From positions 1 to 59,488 of IMG/VR virus record IMGVR_UViG_3300027849_000014: a stretch of DNA of 59,488 nucleotides, one strand, 5' to 3'. Below are positions 38,018 through 48,007 of the stretch, in pieces. Source of the stretch: a virus. The position numbers and the translations under genes are program-made. The notes below the pieces were generated by a model. It saw only the letters and a list, made by a program, of their open reading frames with translations. It was not told the DNA's origin and searched no databases. Position 1 is the stretch's first letter. Each line of letters opens with the position of its first letter.

Positions 38018-41000
38018 TTAAGGTTCTTGACAATCGCAGCAAGCGTTCTGAAGGCTTGATGTTGAATAGCATAAGCTTGCAGGTGTTGACTGCCTGTAGT
38101 CGTATACTAAATATAAATTTCCTCCCGTCACTGGCATTATAAATTCTCCAGAATAAACTGTCGGTGCCTGGCTAACATTCAAAGGAAGCGGAGCTCCTGC
38201 ATCATTTAGTAAGCTTGCTATCCCAGCAGGTGTTGGCGGATAATTTGTGCTTGTGCTTAAGGAGTAAAATGAATCTTGAGCAGGGTCGAACACAAAACTA
38301 TCCGTTGGTCTCTTGTTAGATATAATACTTACCTGAGCTCCGTTAGCAGGAACAACACCTGCCCCTTGTGGAGCTACTATGTTTGTATATTGACTTATAA
38401 CAAAGGTGCCTGTATCGTCTAAAAATGTAACCTGCTCGCTATGAAGCGGTGATACAAACGTGCCGTCTGTCCATCTATATTCATTATGTATATTGTTACC
38501 AGCATCAGGTTTGTTTGTTAAACATATCTGATACACCCTAATGGTTGACGGAGCAGGACAAGCAAGCCTAACTGTTAAAGAAGAGTTTTTCTTACCCTCA
38601 ATAAACACTGTTGCTGTGTTTTGTGAAACACTGTTCTTGTCAAAAATCCATCCAGTTGTTCCGTTACTTAGAACGGTAGTAGGGACAACGTCAACAGAGT
38701 TATATCTAACCCTAATAGAACTAAGCTCAGAACCTGATGGTGTCTGTGCGGTTACGGTCAAAGCCGTATCTCCAACTACTGTACCTAGGTCTAAGCAGTA
38801 CTCAACAGATTTATCATTATTAAAAGTAAACTCTCTATTGATGCCACAGGCAATACACTCCTCTTCTGAAGGCAGCTCTGTTGGATTCATACTAAGAACA
38901 TACTCGTTCATGTACGGGTCAAACCCTCCAATTTTTTGATAATTGATACTTGATATAAACCTGTCTCTAAACCAAGACCTCATTCCTGATTCAGACACAA
39001 CTGTTAATTGTTCATTAGAACCTGAGGACCCTGTTAGTTTTATAACAGCTCCCCTTTTAGCGTCTGTAAAATACTTATCAAACCCCCAGGAACAGAAGCT
39101 CTCAGGGTTTCTAGATATTCCGTACTCTTCAATCCTAGCTATCTGTGTTCCTAGCACCTCTGGTATAGAGGCAACTGTACCTCCTCCAACTGAGTCGCTA
39201 ATCAGGTTCTTACCTGCTAACACATAAGATATCTTATCCTCTTGAAGCACAAGTATATCGGTTTCCCTACCGCTTAATTTTTCAATAGGTCCGTATACAT
39301 CCTCAAGCGGCTTAAAGTTTAGTAGCCCTAGGTTAAATTCATTAAGCTTATTTACATTACTCTCATCATTGTATACGCCACTATATGTTAGGTCTGAAAA
39401 ACGATGTGCCTGTCTAAACTCTACCTCAGATGTAGAGGTAGTTCTTTCGCCTAAAGAAAATTCTTTACCCACAACAGAGTCACGAATCCTATAGCTCTCA
39501 ACCCCGTTACCAAAAGAAAAACAATTAAAGAAATCAGTTTTAATAATAGCTGGCTGAGTCGCTGTCTGATTCTGTATATTACCTTCGTGTGTTCCAGTAT
39601 CTTTATCAATACTATAAACATCAGCTGACTCATACCATAAATCAGGAGTTGCATCCTGTGGTTCTGTTTCAAAAACTAGCGTGGTCTCAGCCCTGAACAC
39701 TTCAATTGTAGCGTCAATACATGCGCGTCTTTTCTGACTATTTGCAGCACCTGCACAGCTATTAGTACCTACAAGGCCTAGGGACAATGAATTTGTAGGG
39801 TCTCCTGCAGTCCCACTTTCATCACCTTCTATAAACTGCCATTGATAAATACATCTATCCGCAGGCATCTGTCCATCCCCTGGAACTCGTAGGACTGGGT
39901 CATAGTAATTAGCAAAGTAAGGAGGAGGACAATCCTGGTCTCCAGCAACTTCAACCCTACCGCCATCAAGTCTTGACGCGATGTTGTCTCCATCAAAAAA
40001 CTCTTTGAAATTATCATAGTCCTGAGAGGCTACCAATTTAAGCTCTAGTATATACGCTCTTTTTTCACACTTTCCGTTAGTACCGTTCCTGTTAAATGTA
40101 ACATTTATATTTACCCTAGACCCCTGAGGTATGTCGTACTGTAAATAGAGTCCAGGATTATCTACATCTGGAATACTTACAGGGTATGACAGTCTTGGGT
40201 GCTCACCTTTTCTTTGTCCACAATTGCTTTTTGCCCCTTCTAATATAAATGGAAGCTCAGCCTCTACTACCGTAAAGTCATTAGGAATAATTTTCATGTA
40301 AGTCCCTGCAGGTATTGGAATCTCTTGACCCCCTGAAAACTGTGGCGCAGGGACTATAAAATTTCTAGTCTCAGCAGTCTTGGTTAATACGGTAGCGTAC
40401 TGACATCTAGATGTTACACCACTTGTATCAGCCTTTACCCTTAGCCTATCTCCTTCCTGAACCTTTCTTGCGTTCTCACCCTCTAATAAAAAGAATACCG
40501 CAGATGTTGTAGTGTCAGCTATAAAAAGATTTGAATACACTGTATTGTAATCTTCAAAGTCAGGCTTCATAACAAACTTATATCTATCAGCCCAAGAAGG
40601 CGCAAGCTGTTCTTGTGGAATAGTTACCTGTACAGAGTTCTGGGTTGCAGATTTTGAGCATCCTACATGAACTGTGTTCTGTGGGCTAACCAAGGCTGTA
40701 CTAGAACGATTAAACTCATCCATATATACTATACCTATCTCATAATCTCTATCGCTATGAAGACTCTTTGGGTTTCCTGTACTTATAAACGTACCGCTTG
40801 ATGAAGATACCTGGTAGTACTCGTATACATTAAATGTTGGATTAGCTAAATCATCAACAAACCTCATAGCAATAGGAACAATACCTATCTCTGTACTTGA
40901 CGGAGAACTTATTATTGTTATTGGTTGTCCTTCTCCACTAATACCACTAGCAAATTTACTTAACGCATCTAGGTTGTTAGGTATCGTACAGTTAAAGTTA

Positions 41001-42475
41001 TCTGTTACGGTGCTACCGTCACAAGAGGTTTCATTCCCTGGCACACTATCATACACAGGTTTTATATTGGCTGCGGTTCCTAGTAAATTAACAAACGATG
41101 GGTCAATAGATAGTTCATAAACACTGTTAAAATCAACAGGAAGGTTAAAAGAAAAGTCTAGCTCTAAGTTACTTGATGTCTGAGTTGGTGCAGGTGTGTC
41201 TCCACTGAAGCCTTGATGCCCATATCTAATCTCAAAAAATAAAGTTGTTCCTGCTTTTAGCTCAACATCAGCAAGGTCAAAAAATGCCGCTGCATTTGGT
41301 GTGCTTCTCTGAACATCAATAGAGTAAATATAAGCAATGCTAAAGTCTGGAAATTCTCCTATCCCAATCTCTTCAGAAATAAGTTCTGTAAAATATTCTA
41401 GTTTTATGGGGTTCAGATTCAAGTCCTCCAGGTCATACCCGTCCACATAGTTTCCGTATATTAAACGGTTACCCATAACTGTCTGAGCCTGAGCCTTTAG
41501 CGGCACATTGTCAAACATTCTAACAAGCTGCGTTGCGTTAAGAACTGTATATATTTTACTATTGTTAAAGCTTAAAATATAGTTAGTGTTGTCTGCGTAT
41601 CCTAAGTTTTGTTTATTAAATAACTCAATTGACTTTATAACATTGCTTGTGGTTTCTTTGAAGACAACCTCTACAGATTTCACCAACCTTCCCCCACTAT
41701 TGAATGTAACATTGGCGCTGTTAAAAGCGTTTACCATTCCTTCATTTAAACCTGAGTCTATAGTATACTCAAAGCTCTTAGGCACAAATGCAGGTTCGCA
41801 AAACTGAGACAATGCAGAGTACTCTCCGTCCTCATATCTATATCTGTATGCAAATGTTATAAATCTTTCTTCTAAAAAATTTTCTTCACCAGAAACATTA
41901 ACCAGCTCAAAAGTTGGTGCCTGTGTAGGCGGCTTTTTAATAACCAACAATTGTTCAGCTAGGTCTGGAGCTACTGAATCATAATTTCTTTTTATGTTTA
42001 TAACCCTAGGCTGGTTGTAGTTGTCTGTCCAGAACAACAGGTCTTCAACTCTGTTAACGCCTGTGATTAAATATCTAGAATTAAAATTAAGAACTGATAT
42101 CTCGTCTGGAACTAAAGGACTTGAAGTTGTTACAACATGATATGTAAGCAGTGTTTGTGTTACGTTAAAAGATACCACTAGGTCAGCTATCCCACCATTA
42201 AAGGATGAGTCATGAATAAACCAGTATATAGTTTCTCTTTGTCCGTCTTCAAAAGCACCTATACACTTAGCCTGTTCGCTTAACGGAGTCCCGTTTATAC
42301 TTAAATTAGTCAGTCTGGTATTTCCTTTTGCGTTTTCAACAGAGCCTACCTCTGAGTCTTCTGTAGAACCAAGCCTTACGTTTAACGCATCAATATACTC
42401 ACCGTTAGGCAATAAGCGTTCATCAACGCTCTTGTTCATTCGACCTGCAATAAAATTTCTAGTAATTTCTGCCAT
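38018..42475 (-). CDS. Stabilisation/muzzle-type tail protein, 1485 aa
   Basis: The N-terminus (ITRNFIAGRMNKSVDERLLP, then GEYIDALNVRLGSTEDSEVG) is the signature I associate with stabilisation proteins of crAss-like phages, distantly like the P22 gp10 tail factor. The remainder is very long, beta-rich, and scarce in Lys and Arg, as expected for a tube or muzzle made of repeated beta domains. It ends in a cysteine cluster (NACCDCQEP). It follows two ring-type protein genes in the same order as in crAss-like phages. I expect it to plug or extend the portal-ring assembly. Confidence 0.75.
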   Translation of the reverse strand: MAEITRNFIAGRMNKSVDERLLPNGEYIDALNVRLGSTEDSEVGSVENAKGNTRLTNLSINGTPLSEQAKCIGAFEDGQRETIYWFIHDSSFNGGIADLVVSFNVTQTLLTYHVVTTSSPLVPDEISVLNFNSRYLITGVNRVEDLLFWTDNYNQPRVINIKRNYDSVAPDLAEQLLVIKKPPTQAPTFELVNVSGEENFLEERFITFAYRYRYEDGEYSALSQFCEPAFVPKSFEYTIDSGLNEGMVNAFNSANVTFNSGGRLVKSVEVVFKETTSNVIKSIELFNKQNLGYADNTNYILSFNNSKIYTVLNATQLVRMFDNVPLKAQAQTVMGNRLIYGNYVDGYDLEDLNLNPIKLEYFTELISEEIGIGEFPDFSIAYIYSIDVQRSTPNAAAFFDLADVELKAGTTLFFEIRYGHQGFSGDTPAPTQTSSNLELDFSFNLPVDFNSVYELSIDPSFVNLLGTAANIKPVYDSVPGNETSCDGSTVTDNFNCTIPNNLDALSKFASGISGEGQPITIISSPSSTEIGIVPIAMRFVDDLANPTFNVYEYYQVSSSSGTFISTGNPKSLHSDRDYEIGIVYMDEFNRSSTALVSPQNTVHVGCSKSATQNSVQVTIPQEQLAPSWADRYKFVMKPDFEDYNTVYSNLFIADTTTSAVFFLLEGENARKVQEGDRLRVKADTSGVTSRCQYATVLTKTAETRNFIVPAPQFSGGQEIPIPAGTYMKIIPNDFTVVEAELPFILEGAKSNCGQRKGEHPRLSYPVSIPDVDNPGLYLQYDIPQGSRVNINVTFNRNGTNGKCEKRAYILELKLVASQDYDNFKEFFDGDNIASRLDGGRVEVAGDQDCPPPYFANYYDPVLRVPGDGQMPADRCIYQWQFIEGDESGTAGDPTNSLSLGLVGTNSCAGAANSQKRRACIDATIEVFRAETTLVFETEPQDATPDLWYESADVYSIDKDTGTHEGNIQNQTATQPAIIKTDFFNCFSFGNGVESYRIRDSVVGKEFSLGERTTSTSEVEFRQAHRFSDLTYSGVYNDESNVNKLNEFNLGLLNFKPLEDVYGPIEKLSGRETDILVLQEDKISYVLAGKNLISDSVGGGTVASIPEVLGTQIARIEEYGISRNPESFCSWGFDKYFTDAKRGAVIKLTGSSGSNEQLTVVSESGMRSWFRDRFISSINYQKIGGFDPYMNEYVLSMNPTELPSEEECIACGINREFTFNNDKSVEYCLDLGTVVGDTALTVTAQTPSGSELSSIRVRYNSVDVVPTTVLSNGTTGWIFDKNSVSQNTATVFIEGKKNSSLTVRLACPAPSTIRVYQICLTNKPDAGNNIHNEYRWTDGTFVSPLHSEQVTFLDDTGTFVISQYTNIVAPQGAGVVPANGAQVSIISNKRPTDSFVFDPAQDSFYSLSTSTNYPPTPAGIASLLNDAGAPLPLNVSQAPTVYSGEFIMPVTGGNLYLVYDYRQSTPASLCYSTSSLQNACCDCQEP

Positions 42476-42477
42476 GT

Positions 42478-43401
42478 TTATTTAATCCACTTATCCATAC
42501 CTCTGATGTTCTGTAATAAACGACCAGGGTGTATATTGCTAATTCTTAATTTAGCGTTACGTAACAGGGCTGAACTTCTTTTTCTAGCTCTACTCACAAC
42601 GTATTCTGTTACTCCAAACTTTCCATTCAATATAGCAAACTGAATATAAGCGTAAACATATTCTTCAAATAGTTTATTAACACTTATCAAGGTATCATCT
42701 CCGCCCTCCATTCCGTCTGACACATACTCTAGTATACAAAGCTCTCCTGCCATATCAGAGCTAAAGTTTATAACGCCAGCTTTTTTGTTTATTTTAAATG
42801 TTGGATTAGAGTTTGCTGTCTCTGTGTTTAATCCAAACGCTCCTCCAATACCATAATCAAAATACCAGGCTCCATCAATACAGTATCCTTCTCTGTTATT
42901 GTAGGGGCTGCTCTGGTTTAGGTAAATACTTCTTTTAGTTCCTTCTATTCTTTGAAGGTCTATCGTGGACGTAGACGGCTTTAAAATGTTTCCGTCCTCA
43001 TCGAATAATATTCTACAATCATTGTCCTGTAGGTATGCGCTGCTCCAGTTAGTTTGGATGTTCTCAGTTAAAGGCCTAAGAACACCATCTTTATATAAAG
43101 ATATTCTTACCCAGTTTACATAGTCTGAAGGCAGAACATACCTGAGCGTGTCACACACGTCAAGTTCAAGTATCTTTAATTCTTTAAAAGCATCGTAGTT
43201 AAGTTCCTGTACAGCTCTCTTCGCGTGAAACAATACTCTATATCTTTCTTCGTTGTTTATTAAACTATGGTTGCCTGCGTACATTAACATAAAGTTGTTA
43301 ACTATATCGTACAGACTTACGTATTGGTATGACCCCCAGTTAGCATCTTCTGGTGAGTTTCCATTATTTTCATAGTACTGATATTCGCTTAGGTATGACA
43401 T
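42478..43401 (-). CDS. Ring/head-tail connector-type protein, 307 aa
   Basis: The N-terminal part has the pattern YVSLYDIVNNFMLMYAGN, then FHAKRAVQELNYDAFKE and LRYVLPSDYVNWVRISLYKD, which resembles ring and adaptor proteins of crAss-like phages. It should sit below the portal. It overlaps the upstream gene by one base (ATG inside TAATG), so the two are probably made in fixed ratio. The C-terminus (ARKRSSALLRNAKLRIS) is basic and may contact DNA or the portal. Confidence 0.65.
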   Translation of the reverse strand: MSYLSEYQYYENNGNSPEDANWGSYQYVSLYDIVNNFMLMYAGNHSLINNEERYRVLFHAKRAVQELNYDAFKELKILELDVCDTLRYVLPSDYVNWVRISLYKDGVLRPLTENIQTNWSSAYLQDNDCRILFDEDGNILKPSTSTIDLQRIEGTKRSIYLNQSSPYNNREGYCIDGAWYFDYGIGGAFGLNTETANSNPTFKINKKAGVINFSSDMAGELCILEYVSDGMEGGDDTLISVNKLFEEYVYAYIQFAILNGKFGVTEYVVSRARKRSSALLRNAKLRISNIHPGRLLQNIRGMDKWIK

Positions 43402-44432
43402 TATTTTTCGTTTTGATTATCTGTTGTATCTAGAACCTGTCCAAACTGAGCAATTTCAGTTTCTCTAATAGACATTCCTGCATACTGTAGTATCTTATTA
43501 ACTAAAGACGGCTCATCATCAAGGGGTAATTCAAAATCCTGATACAAAGGACTAGAAGGATTAAAAGCAGGTGTGCCTCCAACAAGTGATGCGTATGTCC
43601 ATTTCGGGTCTTTCGGGTATCTTATGTACTGACACAGAATTCTACCTAAAGAAGTCTGACCTTCGTTTACACCAACCTGTAAATCCTGTGGGTAAACTTG
43701 AATCACAGTATTATTATTAGAATATGCAGGAAATAATTCTGTTGGCTTAGTCAGGTTAGACATGTTCAATTGAGTTATCTTTCTATTGGTAACCTTCTCG
43801 CAGTCGTTCACTCCATTTGATAAACTTAATATGCAGTAGCTATCCCCTGTAGCTGAAAAAATATCTGCGTCTAAATACAAAAGGCTAGTGTCTGTTTGGT
43901 CTACGAATAATACGCTTGCAACTTTACTTGTCGTTTTATTAACCACAACATCGCTAGGCTTTACGCCAATGGTTGAAAAATTTAAAGCTGAATCTTTCAT
44001 CGTGTTTACAGCAACTAAAGATAAAGTGTTCGTACTTTGAACAACAAGGTACTTAGTTAAAAGTAAAACCTTATTAATTAAATAATAATCAGAGCCTGTA
44101 GTGGGAGTAGTAGGGACGCTATATGATGCAGATGCAGATGGCAATGTCAATGTTTGAGCAGTCCCGTTTGCATATACAGGAACTAGAAAGTTTTGTTCTG
44201 AAAATATATCTATCGCTTCCTCGTAACCTCTCGTTAAATCAGCTAAGCCAATACCAGACGCTCTGGCGTTCTCCTTCATGAGCTGATAGTTATACTGATA
44301 AAAGTAGTCTTCAAAAATATCTAGCTGCGCTTGCTTAGCGTATAAGTTAAAATCACTAGGCGTAATATAGCCATAGTTATTTTTATTAAGAACCGACAGC
44401 ACCGTTTCTCGTACTGAATTTATTATACTCAT
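43401..44432 (-). CDS. Ring/adaptor-type protein, 343 aa
   Basis: The sequence begins with a helical part (SIINSVRETVLSVLNKNNYG, YITPSDFNLYAKQAQLDIFE) that I recognise from the connector region of crAss-like phages, followed by a beta-rich body and a helical C-terminus (PSLVNKILQYAGMSIRETEI). It lies downstream of a strong terminator and has a -7 element of its own, so its level can be set apart from that of the capsid protein. Confidence 0.6.
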   Translation of the reverse strand: MSIINSVRETVLSVLNKNNYGYITPSDFNLYAKQAQLDIFEDYFYQYNYQLMKENARASGIGLADLTRGYEEAIDIFSEQNFLVPVYANGTAQTLTLPSASASYSVPTTPTTGSDYYLINKVLLLTKYLVVQSTNTLSLVAVNTMKDSALNFSTIGVKPSDVVVNKTTSKVASVLFVDQTDTSLLYLDADIFSATGDSYCILSLSNGVNDCEKVTNRKITQLNMSNLTKPTELFPAYSNNNTVIQVYPQDLQVGVNEGQTSLGRILCQYIRYPKDPKWTYASLVGGTPAFNPSSPLYQDFELPLDDEPSLVNKILQYAGMSIRETEIAQFGQVLDTTDNQNEK

Positions 44433-44450
44433 CTGTCTATTTATTTACAG

Positions 44451-44458
44451 CAAAGATA
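44451..44458 (-). promoter_or_regulatory. Possible promoter before the ring-type genes
   Basis: TATCTTTG on the minus strand, 19 bases upstream of the 343-residue gene and just downstream of a terminator. A second TATCTTTA occurs near 44534. No -33 TTG at the usual distance. Confidence 0.4.
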
Positions 44459-44460
44459 AG

Positions 44461-44496
44461 CAAAAAAAAAAGAGGCTACATTTCTGCGGCCTCTTC
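44461..44496 (-). terminator. Terminator after the 250-aa gene
   Basis: On the minus strand AGAGGC/GCCTCT (44494-44489 with 44476-44471), extended by one A-T pair, with a loop of about 12 bases, is followed by an uninterrupted T run opposite A residues 44462-44470. Confidence 0.85.
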
Positions 44497-44551
44497 TAAT
44501 TGTAAGGAGTAATCAATTCCTATGCTAAAAAAACTTTTGTAAAGATATACA

Positions 44552-45304
44552 TTATTTTTTGTTTTCAAGATTTTTTTCAAGAAACTTTAATACTTCAATA
44601 CCTTCGTCAGACTGAAGATAACCAGCTACTACGTAGAAAGGGTCTTCTCCAAAAGGAATGTTAACCATTCTTTTTTTATTCTTGTCTGTATTAAAATATA
44701 CATCCTTCTTGTGATTTTTAAATATTAGTACCTTGTGAGAAAAGAACTCTTTTACTTTAGAGTTTAGCTTTAACGTAGGGTCCTTTACTGCTCGTAAAAA
44801 TTCTGCTGGCGCTTGCTCAGCATATATTAATATATCTCTTTTTAATTCTGCTGATGTTGTTCTTGATATATCTGTATTAAAAAGAACTCTAGCTAAAGAT
44901 TCCACTTGGTCTATTTCTAATTGACGAGCCTCTATAAGAGCGTCAACTCTAGAATTTAAAACAGCCATCTCTTCTTGAGCATCTTTCTCTACATCTACTT
45001 CTATGAATTTAGAACCATTCATAGGGTGGTAGTGTAGGAATTCTTGAAGTGATTGATTAGTTCTTGGAACAGATAAAAATCCATCCTCAAACACAATCGG
45101 CTCTACTATAGCGTTTCCATCTTGCTCGTCCTCAAAGGGACTTTTCTGATTTCTAGCATAACGCAGGGCTCTATTGGTACCTGAAGCTTCATCAAAATGC
45201 ATTAAGGGATATCTTCTTGAGTTTCTAGTTGGCAGCATAAAAGAAAGAGGAGCTGCATCTCTTGTTAGTTTGTAAGTCTTGTTGACTAATTGTTTAGTTT
45301 TCAT
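44552..45304 (-). CDS. Head-associated structural protein, 250 aa
   Basis: The N-terminal third is beta-like with a clear start (LTRDAAPLSFMLPTRNSRRY, then LMHFDEASGTNRALRYARNQ), the middle is helical and acidic, and the C-terminus includes VNIPFGEDPFYVVAGYLQSD. It lies alone between two terminators downstream of the major capsid gene. I infer a capsid-associated protein (decoration or head-completion). A similar gene follows the capsid gene in related marine phages, but I cannot name the family. Confidence 0.55.
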   Translation of the reverse strand: MKTKQLVNKTYKLTRDAAPLSFMLPTRNSRRYPLMHFDEASGTNRALRYARNQKSPFEDEQDGNAIVEPIVFEDGFLSVPRTNQSLQEFLHYHPMNGSKFIEVDVEKDAQEEMAVLNSRVDALIEARQLEIDQVESLARVLFNTDISRTTSAELKRDILIYAEQAPAEFLRAVKDPTLKLNSKVKEFFSHKVLIFKNHKKDVYFNTDKNKKRMVNIPFGEDPFYVVAGYLQSDEGIEVLKFLEKNLENKK

Positions 45305-45323
45305 TTGATTATAATTTAATTAT

Positions 45324-45360
45324 TAAAAAAAAAAGGAGGGCATATTTATATACCCTCCTA
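45324..45360 (-). terminator. Terminator after the capsid gene
   Basis: On the minus strand AGGAGGG/CCCTCCT (45359-45353 with 45340-45334) with a 12-base loop, followed by a T run opposite A residues 45326-45333. It lies 14 bases after the capsid stop. Confidence 0.88.
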
Positions 45361-45373
45361 TTATTTAAACTAC

Positions 45374-46846
45374 TTAATCTTGGAAGATTACGAAGTTGTT
45401 TGCACCCATAGTACATACACATCTTTCAGATAGGAAATTTACTTCCATCGCATCTAAATCAGATGTCATTGCACCACCAGCTGAACCTGTAATCCAAGTC
45501 TTGTACTTTCTGTCTTCAGTTTCTGAAGCTCTGTAACGTACATGTAAGAAAGGACGCTTAGCATTCTTCCCAAGGATTTGGTCATAAACAGTAGTAGAAC
45601 CTGCTGGTACTAACATTCCGTTTACAGCTCCTACTCCAGTTAAACCACCTCTCATAGTTGGGTCGTTTAAGTATTTCCAGTCAGACTTGTAAAAGTCATA
45701 ACCTCTACGGAATCCTGTGAATCCAAGGTTTAATGCCATCTCCTCGTCATTGTCAAACAATCCGTAAGATGTACCACCTGCTCCGTAAGAGTTTTGTGAC
45801 GCTAACATATCATCAATATCAAATCCAAACTGTCTGTTTAAGAAAAGTACGTTCTCTTCAATCGCACCTTGCTTATCTAAACGAGAGATAATTGCATCAA
45901 AGTCTGCAAGAGCAACGGGGTTTCCACCAGCCCATACATTTCCTCTAGTTTCCACTGCGTGGAAGATACCTTCAGAACCTTTGTTTCCTACATCTCCACC
46001 AGCTGCAATTGCTCCAGAACCTGCTTCTGCTGGCACTGCTTCAATCATTGCTGTCTCTAGGTAGTCATCAAAACGCAAACGAGTTTCATGCTCAGACTTC
46101 AAGTACCATAAGTATCCTGAAGCTCCGTTCTCTGTAGTTACTTCAATCCATCCGATTTGAGCCATATCAGAACCTGATACTGCATACTTATCTTTGATGA
46201 TGATTGGAGAGTTGTCGAAGATTTCATCTTCAGCCTCTAAAGAACCCTGCATTCCGTTACTTCCTTTTTTGAATTCAGAACCATAGATAAAGATAGTTAC
46301 ATCTGCATTACCTGCACCTGTACCACCTGTAAATCCTGCAGCATTATAAAACGCTACTGTGATTTGGTTATCATTTAATCCACCTGCAACACCTACTGCT
46401 GTTACAATTCCTTTGAATTCTCCTGAACCGTCATTGTTAGTAACAACTAAAGTTTGACCTACACGAATAGCAATAGTTCCAGCTGTTAAGCCTGTTGCAG
46501 CTCGGTCTGGTACTAACGCATCGTTAATATCAAATGTTACGTTGTCTCCAGCGATTACTGCGCCAGTTCCACACTGTGTATATTTAGTGTGTAATCTTCC
46601 TTGCTCTGCCCACTTTACTAAGTCTGAGTTACTTGGTAGCTCAGCTCCTACTAAACGTAAGAAAGAAGAAATAGTTCTGTTACCATAACGCTCAAATTCT
46701 TTTTCATAAGTGTCTGGTAAATACTGATTCAAAAAGTTGAAATCAGTAATGTAATTTGTAGCCAACGGCACCTGTTGTGGTGCTGGCTGTAGTTGAAAAC
46801 CTGGTCCTACTGGGGTAGTATTCGGTCCTAATAATTGTCCTGCCAT
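45374..46846 (-). CDS. Major capsid protein (crAss-like/HK97 fold expected), 490 aa
   Basis: Length and sequence layout fit the major capsid proteins of crAss-like and related phages (about 490-500 residues): a Pro/Gln-rich N-terminus (GPNTTPVGPGFQLQPAPQQV), then TDFNFLNQYLPDTYEKEFER, a Gly/Thr-rich inserted beta domain (about 95-190), SGYLWYLKSEHETRLRF and a C-terminal region with RPFLHVRYRASETEDRKYKT. Codon choice looks more selected than in the neighbours. The gene is preceded by a scaffold-type protein and portal and followed closely by a strong terminator, as expected for a highly expressed gene. Confidence 0.85.
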   Translation of the reverse strand: MAGQLLGPNTTPVGPGFQLQPAPQQVPLATNYITDFNFLNQYLPDTYEKEFERYGNRTISSFLRLVGAELPSNSDLVKWAEQGRLHTKYTQCGTGAVIAGDNVTFDINDALVPDRAATGLTAGTIAIRVGQTLVVTNNDGSGEFKGIVTAVGVAGGLNDNQITVAFYNAAGFTGGTGAGNADVTIFIYGSEFKKGSNGMQGSLEAEDEIFDNSPIIIKDKYAVSGSDMAQIGWIEVTTENGASGYLWYLKSEHETRLRFDDYLETAMIEAVPAEAGSGAIAAGGDVGNKGSEGIFHAVETRGNVWAGGNPVALADFDAIISRLDKQGAIEENVLFLNRQFGFDIDDMLASQNSYGAGGTSYGLFDNDEEMALNLGFTGFRRGYDFYKSDWKYLNDPTMRGGLTGVGAVNGMLVPAGSTTVYDQILGKNAKRPFLHVRYRASETEDRKYKTWITGSAGGAMTSDLDAMEVNFLSERCVCTMGANNFVIFQD

Positions 46847-46868
46847 TTTTTTATTTTTTTAAATGTGG

Positions 46869-47954
46869 TTAATTTCTTTTAATACTCTTAATCTTTAACC
46901 CCTTACCTTCACTTGCATTTACTGCACGATATTGAGTTCCACCTTTTACGGTTGTCTCTGGAGCAGAACGTGTAGTCATATTGATGTTCTTCATCTTTCT
47001 GGTTACGTTATCCGTTGCTGCGGCCATACCTTGCTCATAAAAATACCTAGCGAACTTGTCAGGGTTCATTGCTGCTGATAATGCTTTATGATACTCACCT
47101 GCATTCTTAACTAATCCATCTTCATTTAAGTGTTGGGAAATAAAATTCACCACACTTCCTTGAGATTTTTTAATTTCCTCTGCAGAACCACCTGGATTGT
47201 AAAATAAATTTACATCATCAATAGAAACCTTAAAACCTTTAAAGTCTTGATTCAGTACCTTTTCTGTTTCCTTGTTAAAGAAATCTACTTTCCTGGACTG
47301 TTCTTCTTTTTGAGTATTTGCACTCTCAACATATTGCTTGTACGCCTTGTAGTCTTCGCTGTCCTCAGAAATACCAGTTGCGCTTGACTCAAGCGGCTGG
47401 TGATACATTTCTTTTTGTTCATTGAAAAACTTCTTAGCTTTTACAATAGCCTTTTTCTTTTTTAACTTAGCTCTTTTAACATCAGTCTCGTCATCAATGT
47501 CCTCATCATATTGATAGTCCTCCATTAATAATTCAACGTCATCTTTATCTATACCTTCTTCGGTAGCTAAAAGATACTCGGTTAAAATCTGGTCATCTTC
47601 TAAAGAATCAATGTCTCTGTTTAATTTAACATAGTCCTCAATCCCTCTTCCAGTTTTCTTTTTATATTCAAAATAAGCGGATACATCTTCTGGTAACTCT
47701 TCATTACCTTCTTTCTCTGTAAACAACTGGTCTACAGATGATATATCTTTATCATACCTGTTCTTAATAAAGTCAAGTACATCTTTTTCTTCTAGCTGAG
47801 GACTTGTTGTTTCTTCTGAAACAGTTGTTTCCTCCACAGCTGTTGGCTGTGTTTGCTCTTCGTGCTTCTCTTCAACTTTTTGAATTAAAGATTCCTCTAC
47901 TTGAGCTGCTGATTTTTCTTCTACAGAACCTACTTCTTTTACTGTGTATTCCAT
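46869..47954 (-). CDS. Scaffolding protein, 361 aa
   Basis: The protein is very acidic, with a disordered Glu/Thr/Gln-rich N-terminus (SAAQVEESLIQKVEEKHEEQ), long helices (DDETDVKRAKLKKKKAIVKA) and a C-terminus that turns basic (MKNINMTTRSAPE, then LKIKSIKRN). An acidic helical body with a basic capsid-binding end is characteristic of phage scaffolds. The gene sits between portal and major capsid protein, the standard place. A TATATTTG -7 element lies upstream at 47972-47979. Confidence 0.72.
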   Translation of the reverse strand: MEYTVKEVGSVEEKSAAQVEESLIQKVEEKHEEQTQPTAVEETTVSEETTSPQLEEKDVLDFIKNRYDKDISSVDQLFTEKEGNEELPEDVSAYFEYKKKTGRGIEDYVKLNRDIDSLEDDQILTEYLLATEEGIDKDDVELLMEDYQYDEDIDDETDVKRAKLKKKKAIVKAKKFFNEQKEMYHQPLESSATGISEDSEDYKAYKQYVESANTQKEEQSRKVDFFNKETEKVLNQDFKGFKVSIDDVNLFYNPGGSAEEIKKSQGSVVNFISQHLNEDGLVKNAGEYHKALSAAMNPDKFARYFYEQGMAAATDNVTRKMKNINMTTRSAPETTVKGGTQYRAVNASEGKGLKIKSIKRN

Positions 47955-47971
47955 TTGATTAAATTTTAGTA

Positions 47972-47979
47972 CAAATATA
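47972..47979 (-). promoter_or_regulatory. Possible promoter before scaffold and capsid genes
   Basis: TATATTTG on the minus strand, 18 bases upstream of the scaffold start, in the 53-base gap after the portal gene. A -33 TTG at normal distance is missing. Confidence 0.35.
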
Positions 47980-48007
47980 GTACAATTAATTATTACATTT
48001 TATTTAC

